From the NCBI GenBank assembly GCA_963840835.1, contig CAWJAM010000006.1, positions 1 through 64,000 on the forward strand: 64,000 nt of DNA, written 5' to 3'. Source of the DNA: Rubrobacter_D sp963840835. Its GTDB lineage: Bacteria; Actinomycetota; Rubrobacteria; Rubrobacterales; Rubrobacteraceae. This document shows, one piece after another, positions 40,676-48,135 of the stretch (its first letter is position 1; each line of letters begins with the position of its first letter). The position numbers and the translations under genes were made by a program. The notes under the pieces are model-generated. The model worked only from the letters and a program-made list of their open reading frames with translations. It had not been told where the DNA came from and searched no databases.

Positions 40676-42046
40676 ATGACGAACACACAGACAACAAAGA
40701 CAAACCACTACCTCAAGGCGCTACTGGCGCTGGCGATACTGGCGATGATGGCGAGCCTGCTGGTGGCCTCGGCTGCCAGGCCCGCCCACGCCGCGTCCAA
40801 CACGTTCACCGTCACCCGCATAGACGACAGGCCGGACGCCAATCCCGGCGACGGCATCTGCAGCTTCAGCACCTCCGGGACGTTCTGCACCTTGAGGGCT
40901 GCCATCCAGGAGGCAAACGCCACCACCGACCCGGACACCATCGCCTTCGGCATCAACGCCGCAGGCGGGGTCGCGACCATCTCCCCGAACTCGCCCCTGC
41001 CAGACATAATCACTCCGGTGACCATAGACGGCTACACCCAGCCGGGTGCCCAAAAGAACACCCTCGCCCAGGGCACCAACGCGCAGCCCAAGATCGAGCT
41101 GAGCGGGGCCAATGCCGGCTCAGCGGACGGGCTGGAATTCGACAGCTTCCTGGGCACGAGGAAGGCGTCGGGCAGCGTCGTGCGGGGGCTGATCGTAAAC
41201 CGCTTCTCCCGCTCCGGCATCGTGGTCAGGGACCTCGACAACGTGAGGATCGAGGGCAATTTCGTGGGCACCGACCCCTCCGGCACCCTCGATAGGGGCA
41301 ACGGGGGCGACGGGGTGGAGATCCTCGACGGGGCCACCTTCAACACGGTGGGCGGCCTCAACGCGTCCACCAATCCGGCGGTGCGCAACCTGATCTCCGG
41401 CAACGACCTCGACGGCGTGCGAATCCACGGTTTCACCTCCGTCGGGCTGAAGACGACGCACAACGAGGTGTATGGCAACCTCATCGGTACCAAGAAGGAC
41501 GGGGTAGGAGCCCTCGGCAACGTCGGCAGCGGCGTGTCGGTCCAGGGCGCCTCGTCAAACCGCTTCGGGAGGCAGGGGCAGTCGTCGTCCAACACCATCG
41601 CCTTCAACGGCCAAAACGGGGTGAGCGTCGCCCCCGAGAGCGGCGACCCCGCGGTCGGCAACGACATAGGGACCAACTCCATCTTCTCCAACGCCAGCCT
41701 GGGCATCGACCTGCTCCAGGGGGCCAACGGCCAGCAGAACAAGCCGGTTCTCAGCTCAGCCAAGAACGGGGGCGGCAAGACCACTGTGAAGGGCACGCTG
41801 AGTTCCCTGCCCAACACGTTCCACGTGCTGTTCTTCTACTCCAACCCTTCGGGCGGGGACGAGGGCAAGGTCTACCTCGGCGGCCAGAGCGTGACCACCG
41901 ACGGCTCGGGCAACGCCGCCTTCGCCTTCCAGCCCCTGAGCAAGGTCGCTAGGGGGCAGACCATCACGGCCACGGTGACCTCCAACGCCTCCAGCAACAC
42001 CATCGCCAACAGCTCCGAGCTCTCCGCGCCTAGGACCGTCAGGTAG
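40676..42046 (+). CDS. Secreted right-handed beta-helix protein (CSLREA-like)
   Basis: A 456-residue exported protein. The signal peptide spans about residues 12-40 (ALLALAILAMMASLLVASA, cleavage near AHA). It opens with a CSLREA-type module (RIDDRPDANPGDGICSFS, CTLRAAIQEANA), then has repeats of the GNxIGT / GVxVxG kind typical of pectate-lyase-like beta-helices (for example NLISGNDLDGVRIHG and NLIGTKKDGVGALG). A C-terminal immunoglobulin-like domain covers about 355-456. It has no cell-wall anchor. It is likely an extracellular or surface protein binding or modifying polysaccharide; catalytic residues are not identified. Confidence 0.75.
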   Translation: MTNTQTTKTNHYLKALLALAILAMMASLLVASAARPAHAASNTFTVTRIDDRPDANPGDGICSFSTSGTFCTLRAAIQEANATTDPDTIAFGINAAGGVATISPNSPLPDIITPVTIDGYTQPGAQKNTLAQGTNAQPKIELSGANAGSADGLEFDSFLGTRKASGSVVRGLIVNRFSRSGIVVRDLDNVRIEGNFVGTDPSGTLDRGNGGDGVEILDGATFNTVGGLNASTNPAVRNLISGNDLDGVRIHGFTSVGLKTTHNEVYGNLIGTKKDGVGALGNVGSGVSVQGASSNRFGRQGQSSSNTIAFNGQNGVSVAPESGDPAVGNDIGTNSIFSNASLGIDLLQGANGQQNKPVLSSAKNGGGKTTVKGTLSSLPNTFHVLFFYSNPSGGDEGKVYLGGQSVTTDGSGNAAFAFQPLSKVARGQTITATVTSNASSNTIANSSELSAPRTVR

Positions 42047-42076
42047 TCCGGCAGAGGTCGCCAATTCCACGAGAAC

Positions 42077-42101
42077 GGGGCGGGGCGCGAAGCTCCGCCC
42101 C
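42077..42101 (+). terminator. Hairpin after the beta-helix gene
   Basis: GGGGCGGGG pairs with CTCCGCCCC (one G-U) around a seven-base loop, about 30 bp after the beta-helix stop. There is no T run. Confidence 0.45.
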
Positions 42102-42121
42102 CTGGAAAAGGAACAAAGAGC

Positions 42122-42202
42122 ATGGCGAACAACGAAACAGTACTGGTAACCGGAGCGACCAGCAAAATCGGGCACAGAGAAATCCTGATGCCTGTAGCCT
42201 GA
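42122..42202 (+). pseudogene. Truncated Rossmann (NmrA/SDR-like) gene start
   Basis: ATG 42122, behind AAAGGAAC, encodes MANNETVLVTGATSKIG, the first strand and glycine motif of an atypical SDR/NmrA-type protein. It then runs after about 20 codons into the dispersed repeat GATGCCTGTAGCCTG and stops. Only the nucleotide-binding turn survives. The same repeat lies at 3506-3520. This is the 5' end of a gene cut at a repeat boundary. Confidence 0.6.
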
Positions 42203-42255
42203 TGCCTCTCCAATCCTTCCCCGCGCCGCATCAAAGGAAAAATCAGCAGACTACC

Positions 42256-42315
42256 TTGACCTGCAATTGATGCTGGTCTACAGTCTGTCGATGCCTATAA
42301 ATTCAGTAGACAAAG
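42256..42315 (+). promoter_or_regulatory. Promoter of the sulfotransferase-Sat fusion
   Basis: TTGACC (42256-42261), 17 bp, TACAGT (42279-42284), 22 bp, TAGACAAAG (42307-42315). It has the same layout as the tauE and sulfatase promoters. GGTCTACAG around the -10 gives an inverted partner of the TAGAC half-site. The leader to ATG 42416 is about 125 bp. Confidence 0.65.
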
Positions 42316-42415
42316 TAGTTAATATGCCTCGCGGTATGCTCTCATGACGTTACGGCTGGTAATCCTGGGCGCAGTGCGGGACGCTTACGCTGTCGAGGAC
42401 GAGAGAGAGGCGCAT

Positions 42416-44368
42416 ATGACGAACAGCAAACCCGTTGCTCTGTGGGCTGTACCCCGTTCTATCTCCACGGCGTTTGAGAGGGTGTTTGTGGAGAGGGACG
42501 ACTTCGAGGTATTGCACGAGCCGTTCTCGGCTGCTTACTATTACGGCGAGGACCGCGTAAGCGACCGCTTCGCGGGTGCCGAGTCGAAGCCCGAGTACAG
42601 TTACGAGAGGGTGGTCGAGGACGTCTTCAGGCCGCGCGAGGAGCGCGTCTTCCTCAAAGATATGGCCTATCACGCCAAGAAGGTGTTCAGCCCCGAGTTC
42701 GCCTCGCGGTTCGTCAACACCTTCATCATCAGGGACCCCAAGTACGTATTGATGTCGTTGTACAAGATGTGGCCGGACTTCACGCTGGAGGAGACCGGAT
42801 ATGAGGATCTTTACAGGATGTTCAGGTACGCGACGGACGCTGGGGAGGACGTAGCCGTCGTCGATGCGATGACCTTTTCGGAGAACCCTGCCGGGGTACT
42901 CGCGGCCTACTGCGAGCACCTCGAGGTGCCGTTCACATCGGGTTCGCTCACGTGGGAGTCGAGGGATGTCAGGAGATGGGAGAGCTGGGAGGGATGGCAC
43001 GAGGATGCCGAGAGCAGCACGGGTATAGAGCCGGCCGAACGGCTGGACCCCAAGCTCCCCGAGGAGTTGGAGGCCGCGTACGAGTTCTGTTTACCCTACT
43101 ACTACGAGCTGGCCGCGCACGCGATCCCATCCGTGGCGCGGCGATCGGGAAGTAACGTCGGAGGCAGCGAGAACAGGAGAGAGGAGAGGATCATGCTCAG
43201 AACAGAGAGCCAGATAGCACCACACGGAGGAGAACTCATAGACCGCGTCGTCCCCGAGGAAGAACGCAGGGAGCGATCGATGGAGGCGGCGGGGCTACCG
43301 AGGGTGCCGTTGAGCCCGCGGGCTCTATCCGACCTGCAGATGATCTCGACCGGCGTCTTCAGCCCGCTCGAAGGCTTCATGGGGCGCGACGAGTACGAGG
43401 GCGTGGTCGAGGACATGCGCCTCGAAAGCGGCCTCGCCTGGAGCCTGCCCATCACCCTTTCGGCGGACGAAGAGAAGGCCGGGGAGCTGTCGGAGGGCTC
43501 CGAGATAGCCCTCGTCGACGGCGCGGGAGAGCCCGTCGCGACCATGATTCTCAGGGAGATGTACGGCTACGACAAGGAGCGGGAGGCGAGGCTGGTCTAC
43601 AGGACCACGGACGCGGACCACCCTGGCGTGGCCGCCGTCTACGGGCAGGGAGACGTCCTGCTCGGCGGCGAGGTCGAGCTGTTGCGCCCGCCTGATGAGG
43701 GGCGTTTCCCCCGCTACTACTACACGCCGGCGCAGATCAGGGCCTCCTTCGCTGAGAAGGGCTGGAAGCGCATAGTCGGTTTCCAGACCAGGAACCCCGT
43801 GCACCGGGCACACGAGTACATCCAGAAGAGCGCGCTAGAGACGGTAGACGGCCTGCTCTTGAACCCGCTCGTCGGGGAGACCAAGTCCGACGACATACCG
43901 GCGGACGTCAGGATGAGGTCTTACGAGGTCATCCTCGATAGGTACTATCCGGAAGACCGCACGATGCTCGCGGTCTTCCCCGCGGCGATGCGCTACGCCG
44001 GTCCCAGGGAGGCCATCTTCCACGCTATCTGCCGCAAGAACTACGGCTGCTCTCACTTCATCGTCGGGCGCGACCACGCCGGCGTCGGCAGCTACTACGG
44101 AACCTACGACGCCCAGCACATCTTCGAGGAGTTCGACCCGGAGGAGTTGGGGATCACACCCCTCTTCTTCGAGCACGCGTTCTTCTGCACGGAATGCGAG
44201 GGCATGGGCTCGTCCAAGACCTGTCCCCACGACCCAGACTCGCACGTCTTCCTCTCGGGAACCAAGGTGCGCGAGATGCTCTCCAAGGGCGAGTACCCGC
44301 CCCCAGAGTTCTCCCGCCCCGAAGTAATAGAGGTGCTCATGGAAGGCCAGCGAACCCAGAGCAGATAA
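42416..44368 (+). CDS. Sulfotransferase-ATP sulfurylase fusion
   Basis: A 650-residue open frame joining two enzymes. Residues 1-250 form a P-loop sulfotransferase-like domain (VPRSISTAFERVF at 12-24; FIIRDPKYVLMSLYKMWP as the 3'-phosphate-binding part). Residues 260-650 are a full-length ATP sulfurylase making APS from sulfate and ATP, with QTRNPVHRAHEY, VGETKSDD and GRDHAGVGSYYG. The linker (RRSGSNVGGSENRREER) has no stop. Its DNA carries AGGAGAGAGGAGAGG just before an internal ATG at 43193, so a free ATP sulfurylase may also be made. With APS kinase at 47401 this supplies PAPS for the sulfotransferases. ATG 42416 is preceded by GAGAGAGG. Confidence 0.85.
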   Translation: MTNSKPVALWAVPRSISTAFERVFVERDDFEVLHEPFSAAYYYGEDRVSDRFAGAESKPEYSYERVVEDVFRPREERVFLKDMAYHAKKVFSPEFASRFVNTFIIRDPKYVLMSLYKMWPDFTLEETGYEDLYRMFRYATDAGEDVAVVDAMTFSENPAGVLAAYCEHLEVPFTSGSLTWESRDVRRWESWEGWHEDAESSTGIEPAERLDPKLPEELEAAYEFCLPYYYELAAHAIPSVARRSGSNVGGSENRREERIMLRTESQIAPHGGELIDRVVPEEERRERSMEAAGLPRVPLSPRALSDLQMISTGVFSPLEGFMGRDEYEGVVEDMRLESGLAWSLPITLSADEEKAGELSEGSEIALVDGAGEPVATMILREMYGYDKEREARLVYRTTDADHPGVAAVYGQGDVLLGGEVELLRPPDEGRFPRYYYTPAQIRASFAEKGWKRIVGFQTRNPVHRAHEYIQKSALETVDGLLLNPLVGETKSDDIPADVRMRSYEVILDRYYPEDRTMLAVFPAAMRYAGPREAIFHAICRKNYGCSHFIVGRDHAGVGSYYGTYDAQHIFEEFDPEELGITPLFFEHAFFCTECEGMGSSKTCPHDPDSHVFLSGTKVREMLSKGEYPPPEFSRPEVIEVLMEGQRTQSR

Positions 44369-44374
44369 ACGGCT

Positions 44375-44402
44375 GGAGGACCCGCGTTCGTGCGGGTCCT
44401 CC
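44375..44402 (+). terminator. Hairpin after the ATP sulfurylase domain
   Basis: Perfect 11-bp stem, GGAGGACCCGC / GCGGGTCCTCC, loop GTTCGT. It lies seven bases after the stop and before the convergent small membrane gene. T-poor downstream. Confidence 0.65.
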
Positions 44403-44451
44403 TCCTGCCCACGGATGCTCCGATCGGGCGGAGGAGCTTCGAGGCGCCGTG

Positions 44452-44733
44452 TTACGCCAGTAGAGAGCCTACGCCGTGACTGGCGACGCCGACTACCACT
44501 ACTATGCCGAGCGAGACGAGCATGAAGTAGCATCCGGCGTCGAGGACGTTCTTGAGGCCAACGATGGCCGGTAGGACCAGCCAGGCGACCGCGATGGCCG
44601 AGAAGTAAACCGCCTCGGCTCCCACCATCGCGGACGCCGTCTCGCAGAGGAGCAGTAGAGCAAGTACGGCCGAACCGAGCGTGGGCCCGAGCCGTCCGCG
44701 GGCAGCGCCCCTATCTTTTCGCCCGCTTCGCAC
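44452..44733 (-). CDS. Small membrane protein, sulfur-module neighbour
   Basis: A 93-residue protein with a basic N-terminus and about three hydrophobic helices (residues 18-38, 41-60, 68-90; for example CYFMLVSLGIVVVVGVASHG). No family is recognised. It starts at GTG 44733, ten bases after the stop of the 55-residue gene at 44744, so the two form a short operon. Their shared promoter has the TTGAC-N17-TAnnnT plus TAGACAAAG layout of the sulfur genes. Role unknown; an accessory subunit of an anion transporter or of a membrane-bound sulfotransferase system is a guess. Confidence 0.6.
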   Translation of the reverse strand: MRSGRKDRGAARGRLGPTLGSAVLALLLLCETASAMVGAEAVYFSAIAVAWLVLPAIVGLKNVLDAGCYFMLVSLGIVVVVGVASHGVGSLLA

Positions 44734-44743
44734 CAGAGACCGG

Positions 44744-44911
44744 TCAGGTCCCCTCTAGAGACTCACCTTCGCCTTTTTCCAGCGCAGCGTCCGGCGTGCG
44801 TCCGGTGTCGGTGCCTTCGCGCGCCTGGCCCTGCGGTTCGTACCAATTATCCAATCCCTGACTGCCAGCCCTGTCCCAAAGCTCGTACCAGAGATCCAGC
44901 TCCCACTTCAT
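44744..44911 (-). CDS. Trp-rich 55-residue protein, sulfur-module neighbour
   Basis: A short acidic protein (MKWELDLWYELWDRAG, then DNWYEPQGQ) with five Trp in the first half and a Glu/Gly-rich disordered tail. There is no signal peptide or helix long enough to span a membrane. ATG 44911 follows GGAGGTAGGGG. It is the first gene of a two-gene unit with the membrane protein at 44452 and is transcribed away from the Stf0 operon. I do not recognise it. The strong ribosome site and the motif-bearing promoter argue that it is real and belongs with the sulfur genes. Confidence 0.55.
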   Translation of the reverse strand: MKWELDLWYELWDRAGSQGLDNWYEPQGQAREGTDTGRTPDAALEKGEGESLEGT

Positions 44912-44936
44912 CGCCCCTACCTCCACTCTGTTCGCC

Positions 44937-44991
44937 CTTTGTCTACTTTATAAGTATACAAAATGGTATATGACTATCTGTATGGCGTCAA
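44937..44991 (-). promoter_or_regulatory. Promoter of the small two-gene unit
   Basis: Minus strand: TTGACG (44986-44991), 17 bp, TACCAT (44963-44968), 17 bp, TAGACAAAG (44937-44945). The palindrome GTATAC lies between the -10 and the motif. It faces the Stf0 promoter across about 60 bp. Confidence 0.65.
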
Positions 44992-45053
44992 GAGCTGCGG
45001 TTCTTTCGGGCGCTCGCGCTGCCGGGGTGCGTGGCGCCTGGCGTACGGGGCTG

Positions 45054-45120
45054 TTGAACCCTAGAGGGTTTCGTGTATTCTTTACCATCGTCATAGACAA
45101 AGTTACTTAAGTAGACATTG
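45054..45120 (+). promoter_or_regulatory. Promoter of the Stf0-sulfatase-cysC unit
   Basis: TTGAAC (45054-45059), 16 bp, TATTCT (45076-45081), then TAGACAAAG (45094-45102) and a second TAGACATTG (45112-45120), 18 bp apart in direct repeat. It is weaker in -35 and spacing than the other five, but with a doubled motif. Confidence 0.55.
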
Positions 45121-45141
45121 GCCACTTATTCGGGAGGTTTC

Positions 45142-46032
45142 ATGGGTACTAGATCCGGGCTCACCGGGCCTGAGCTGTCGTATTTGATCTGCGCGACGCC
45201 GCGTAGTGGGAGCACGCTCTTGTGCGCGGCGCTGGACGGCACGGGGATAGCGGGCCACCCTGAGGAGCATTTCGAGGTCTTGCTCGAGACGGGGCAGCGC
45301 CGGCAGCCGCGGGACTACTTCCAACGCTCCAACGACCCTGAGGTGTGGGCGCTCCTCGACGATCCCGGGTTCAGGGAGGTTCTGGGCGAATACGGTGGCA
45401 GGTACTCCGAGCACCCCGCGCGAAGGGACCCTTCCTGGAGCCCGCCGGACTTCCGGATGCTGGTCGAGAGGGCGCTAGACAAGGGGACGACCGAGAATGG
45501 CGTAATGGGGACCAAGATCATGTGGGCGTACTTCAGGGACTTCGTTCGCCTGGCGCGCAGGCGGGGACTACAGGACGTGCGTCCGTGCGAGGTGCCCGCC
45601 GCCGTGTTGCCAAACCTGGGGCAGTTCGTCTGGATGCATCGCAGGGACACCACCCGTCAGGCGGTCTCGTTGTGGAAGGCGCTCCAGACCCAGCAGTGGC
45701 GCAGGGACTCCGACGAGGACATCGGGGGGCGGGGTCTGCGGTTCAGCTTCGCCGCGATAGACCACCTCAAGCTACGCATAGACGAGCACAACGCCGCCTG
45801 GCAGGACTTCTTCTATGGGTGTGGCGTGGAGCCCATGGAGGTCGTCTACGAGGAGCTCGTCGAGGACTACGTGGGTACCGTGTTGTGGCTCCTCGATGGC
45901 ATCGGGGTCCCTATCCCTGGGGACTTTGACGTCGTCGAGCCCAAGATGCGGCGGCAGGCCGACGAGCTCTCGGAGGAGTGGGTCCGTCTGTACAATGAGC
46001 GTGAAACTGTAAGGACCGTCCAGAAGGGATAA
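45142..46032 (+). CDS. Stf0-type sulfotransferase
   Basis: A 296-residue sulfotransferase of the Stf0 family; the mycobacterial namesake transfers sulfate from PAPS to the 2-position of trehalose. The 5'-phosphosulfate loop PRSGSTLL is at 20-27, Glu42 in GHPEEHF aligns with the catalytic base of Stf0, and KIMWAYF, FVWMHRRDTTRQAVSLWKA and RQADELSEEWVRLY match its later conserved blocks. No signal peptide, so it acts in the cytosol. ATG 45142 follows GGGAGG. The stop is two bases before the sulfatase start, so sulfation and desulfation enzymes are co-translated. The acceptor is unknown; trehalose or a related glycoside is the first candidate. Confidence 0.85.
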   Translation: MGTRSGLTGPELSYLICATPRSGSTLLCAALDGTGIAGHPEEHFEVLLETGQRRQPRDYFQRSNDPEVWALLDDPGFREVLGEYGGRYSEHPARRDPSWSPPDFRMLVERALDKGTTENGVMGTKIMWAYFRDFVRLARRRGLQDVRPCEVPAAVLPNLGQFVWMHRRDTTRQAVSLWKALQTQQWRRDSDEDIGGRGLRFSFAAIDHLKLRIDEHNAAWQDFFYGCGVEPMEVVYEELVEDYVGTVLWLLDGIGVPIPGDFDVVEPKMRRQADELSEEWVRLYNERETVRTVQKG

Positions 46033-46034
46033 AG

Positions 46035-47335
46035 TTGCCGGATCTTCCGAATATCCTCTACATCCACTCCCACGACACGGGAAGGTGGGTCAGGCCGTAC
46101 GGCTACTCCGTAAGGACGCCGAACATCCAGCGTCTCGCGGAGGAGGGCGTGCTGTTCCGCAAGGCGTTCTGCGCTGCCCCGACGTGTTCGGGGAGCCGGG
46201 CATGCCTGCTCACGGGGCAGTACGCCCACTCCAACGGGATGGTCGGCCTCGCCCACCGCGGTTTCTCGCTCAAGGACTACAGGCACCACATCGTGCACAC
46301 CCTGCGCGAGCTCGGGTACTGGTCTGCCCTCATCGGGGAGCAGCACATCTCCAAGAAGCCGGACATAATCGGGTACGACGAGGTCGTCAAGATCAGCACC
46401 AGCCACACCGACGACGTGGTGCCAGTCACCCTCGACCTTCTGGAACGTGCCAGCGACAGGCCTTTCTTCCTCTCCGTCGGGTTCTTCGAGACCCACCGCG
46501 AGTGGTTCCGGCCCAGCTCCCCGAAAAAGGCCAACTACGTCATGCCCCCGCCCAATCTGCCGGACGCGCCCGAGACACGCCTGGACATGGCCGCCTTCCA
46601 GGAGAGCGCCAGGTCTCTGGACCGGGGCGTAGGGGCCGTCCTCGACGCCCTCGACGCCGAAGGGCTGGCCGAGGACACGCTCGTGATCTGCACGACCGAC
46701 CACGGCCTCGCCTTCCCTGGCGCCAAGGCCACGCTCTACGACAGGGGCCTCGGCGTCATGCTCATCCTGCGCGGGCCAGGCGGTTTCACCGGCGGCAAGG
46801 CGAGTGACGCCCTCGTCTCCCACATAGACCTGTTTCCGACGGTCTGCGAGCTGGCCGGGATAGACCCGCCCGAGTGGTTGCAGGGCGAGTCGCTGCTACC
46901 GCTCGCAAGCGGGGAGGCCGATGAGGTCAGGGACGCCATCTTCGCGGAGAAGACCTACCACGTCGCATACGAGCCGGAGCGGTGCGTGCGCACCCACCGC
47001 TGGAAGTACATCAGGCGCTTCGGGGACAGGGTCAGACCCGTCCTGCCGAACACCGACGACGGCCCGAGCAAGGACCTGCTCCTCGCCCACGGATGGGGCG
47101 AGCGTAGATCCCCCAGGAGCAGCTCTACGACATCGTGCTCGATCCCAACGAGGCGCACAACCTCGCCTACGATCCGGCCCACGCTGATACGCTGGAGGAG
47201 TTGCGCGGGAGGCTCGAAGGGTGGATGGTCGAGACCAAAGACCCGTTACTCGACGGGGACGTCCCCGCGCCTGAGGGCGCCGAGCTAAATGACCCCGATG
47301 GGCTCTCACCCAACGACCCCACGATAGTGGCGTAA
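46035..47335 (+). CDS. Formylglycine-type sulfatase, frameshifted near 3' end
   Basis: A sulfatase close to bacterial heparan-N-sulfatase-like enzymes. Its modification motif keeps the Cys: Cys51-Ser-Gly-Ser-Arg55 (PTCSGSRACLLTGQYAHSNG), with Gly in place of the usual Pro. HSHDTGRW near 11-18 and TTDHGLAFPGAK bear metal and sulfate ligands. The first frame degenerates after HGWGER (about 47103), and the proper tail (EQLYDIVLDPNEAHNL to TIVA) resumes in another frame ending at 47335. A single missing base in the C-run near 47110-47120 explains this. It starts at TTG 46035 behind AAGGGA. No signal peptide, so a cytosolic substrate such as the Stf0 product is possible. Confidence 0.78.
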
Positions 47336-47400
47336 GCAAGGCCCGGAGAGGTATGTAAACTACGGCTGTAGTCACAGTCTAAGCGTCGAAAGGAACGTGT

Positions 47401-47976
47401 ATGAACGAAGAACGCGGATTCACCCTGTGGTTCACCGGCCTCTCGGGGTCGGGCAAGACGACCATATCCGAGATCGTCGAGCGTGAGCTACGCGAGAGGG
47501 AGCGGCCCGTCGAGGTCCTCGACGGGGACATCGTGAGGACCAACCTCTCCAAGGGCCTCACCTTCTCCAGAGACGACCGTAACATAAACGTCTTGAGGAT
47601 AGGCTTTGTGGCCAACCTGCTTACGCGCAACGGGGTGGGTGTAGTCGTCTCTGCCATCTCGCCTTACAAAGAGGCTCGCGACCAGGTCAGGCGCAGGATC
47701 GTGGACTTCGTCGAGGTCTTCGTCGATGCTCCCCTGGAGGTCTGCGCCGAGAGGGACGTCAAGGGCCTGTACAAAAAGGCTTTCTCCGGGGAGATCGAGC
47801 AGTTCACGGGCGTCTCCGACCCCTACGAGCCGCCGAACGCCCCCGACCTCGTCCTCAAGACGGATGAGGAGTCACCCGAAGAGAGCGCCGGCAGGGTCAT
47901 CGAGAAGCTCGAGTTCTTCGGGTACCTCTGGCCCAGGGAGGCACAGGAGACGGAGTACAACTGGAGCTCCCGCTGA
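47401..47976 (+). CDS. cysC: Adenylylsulfate (APS) kinase
   Basis: A 191-residue APS kinase phosphorylating adenylylsulfate to PAPS. The P-loop GLSGSGKTT is at 13-21, the APS-binding VEVLDGDIVRTNLSKGLTFS near 37-56, the lid segment SAISPYKEARD near 84-94, and FVDAPLEVCAERDVKGLYKK near 108-127. It is complete, with no fused ATP sulfurylase domain; that enzyme is in the fusion at 42416. It follows the sulfatase by 65 bp on the same strand. PAPS is consumed by the two sulfotransferases here. No PAPS reductase is seen, so the purpose looks like sulfation and not sulfate assimilation. Confidence 0.92.
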   Translation: MNEERGFTLWFTGLSGSGKTTISEIVERELRERERPVEVLDGDIVRTNLSKGLTFSRDDRNINVLRIGFVANLLTRNGVGVVVSAISPYKEARDQVRRRIVDFVEVFVDAPLEVCAERDVKGLYKKAFSGEIEQFTGVSDPYEPPNAPDLVLKTDEESPEESAGRVIEKLEFFGYLWPREAQETEYNWSSR

Positions 47977-47984
47977 TAGCGGCA

Positions 47985-48075
47985 TTTCAGCACGCTTCGG
48001 CCTGCGGCCTTCGCTTGTCAGCACGGCGCTTCGCGCCTTGTCAGCACACTCCCTGCGGTCGCTTGTCAGCACTTC
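47985..48075. repeat. Palindrome-cored intergenic repeat array
   Basis: Three units: TTCAGCACGCTTCGGCC-type, GTCAGCACGGCGCTTCGCGCC-type and a shorter one, each followed by GCTTGTCAGCAC. The array lies between cysC and the SDR gene. Confidence 0.65.
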
Positions 48076-48135
48076 AGGCCTTTAGGAACTAGGTCTCGAT
48101 TCTCGTGAACTTTGCTGTGAGAAGGTAGTCTCCGC

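Noticed and set aside
40504..41295. 263-residue + frame over the beta-helix start
   Set aside because: It is an overlapping alternative frame rich in Arg/His/Gly; the beta-helix frame has a signal peptide and conserved repeats.
45001..45120. McbR-type operator (TAGAC-N6-GTCTA)
   Set aside because: The TAGAC half-site fits, but none of the six sites has the inverted GTCTA partner at six bases; copies are single or directly repeated.
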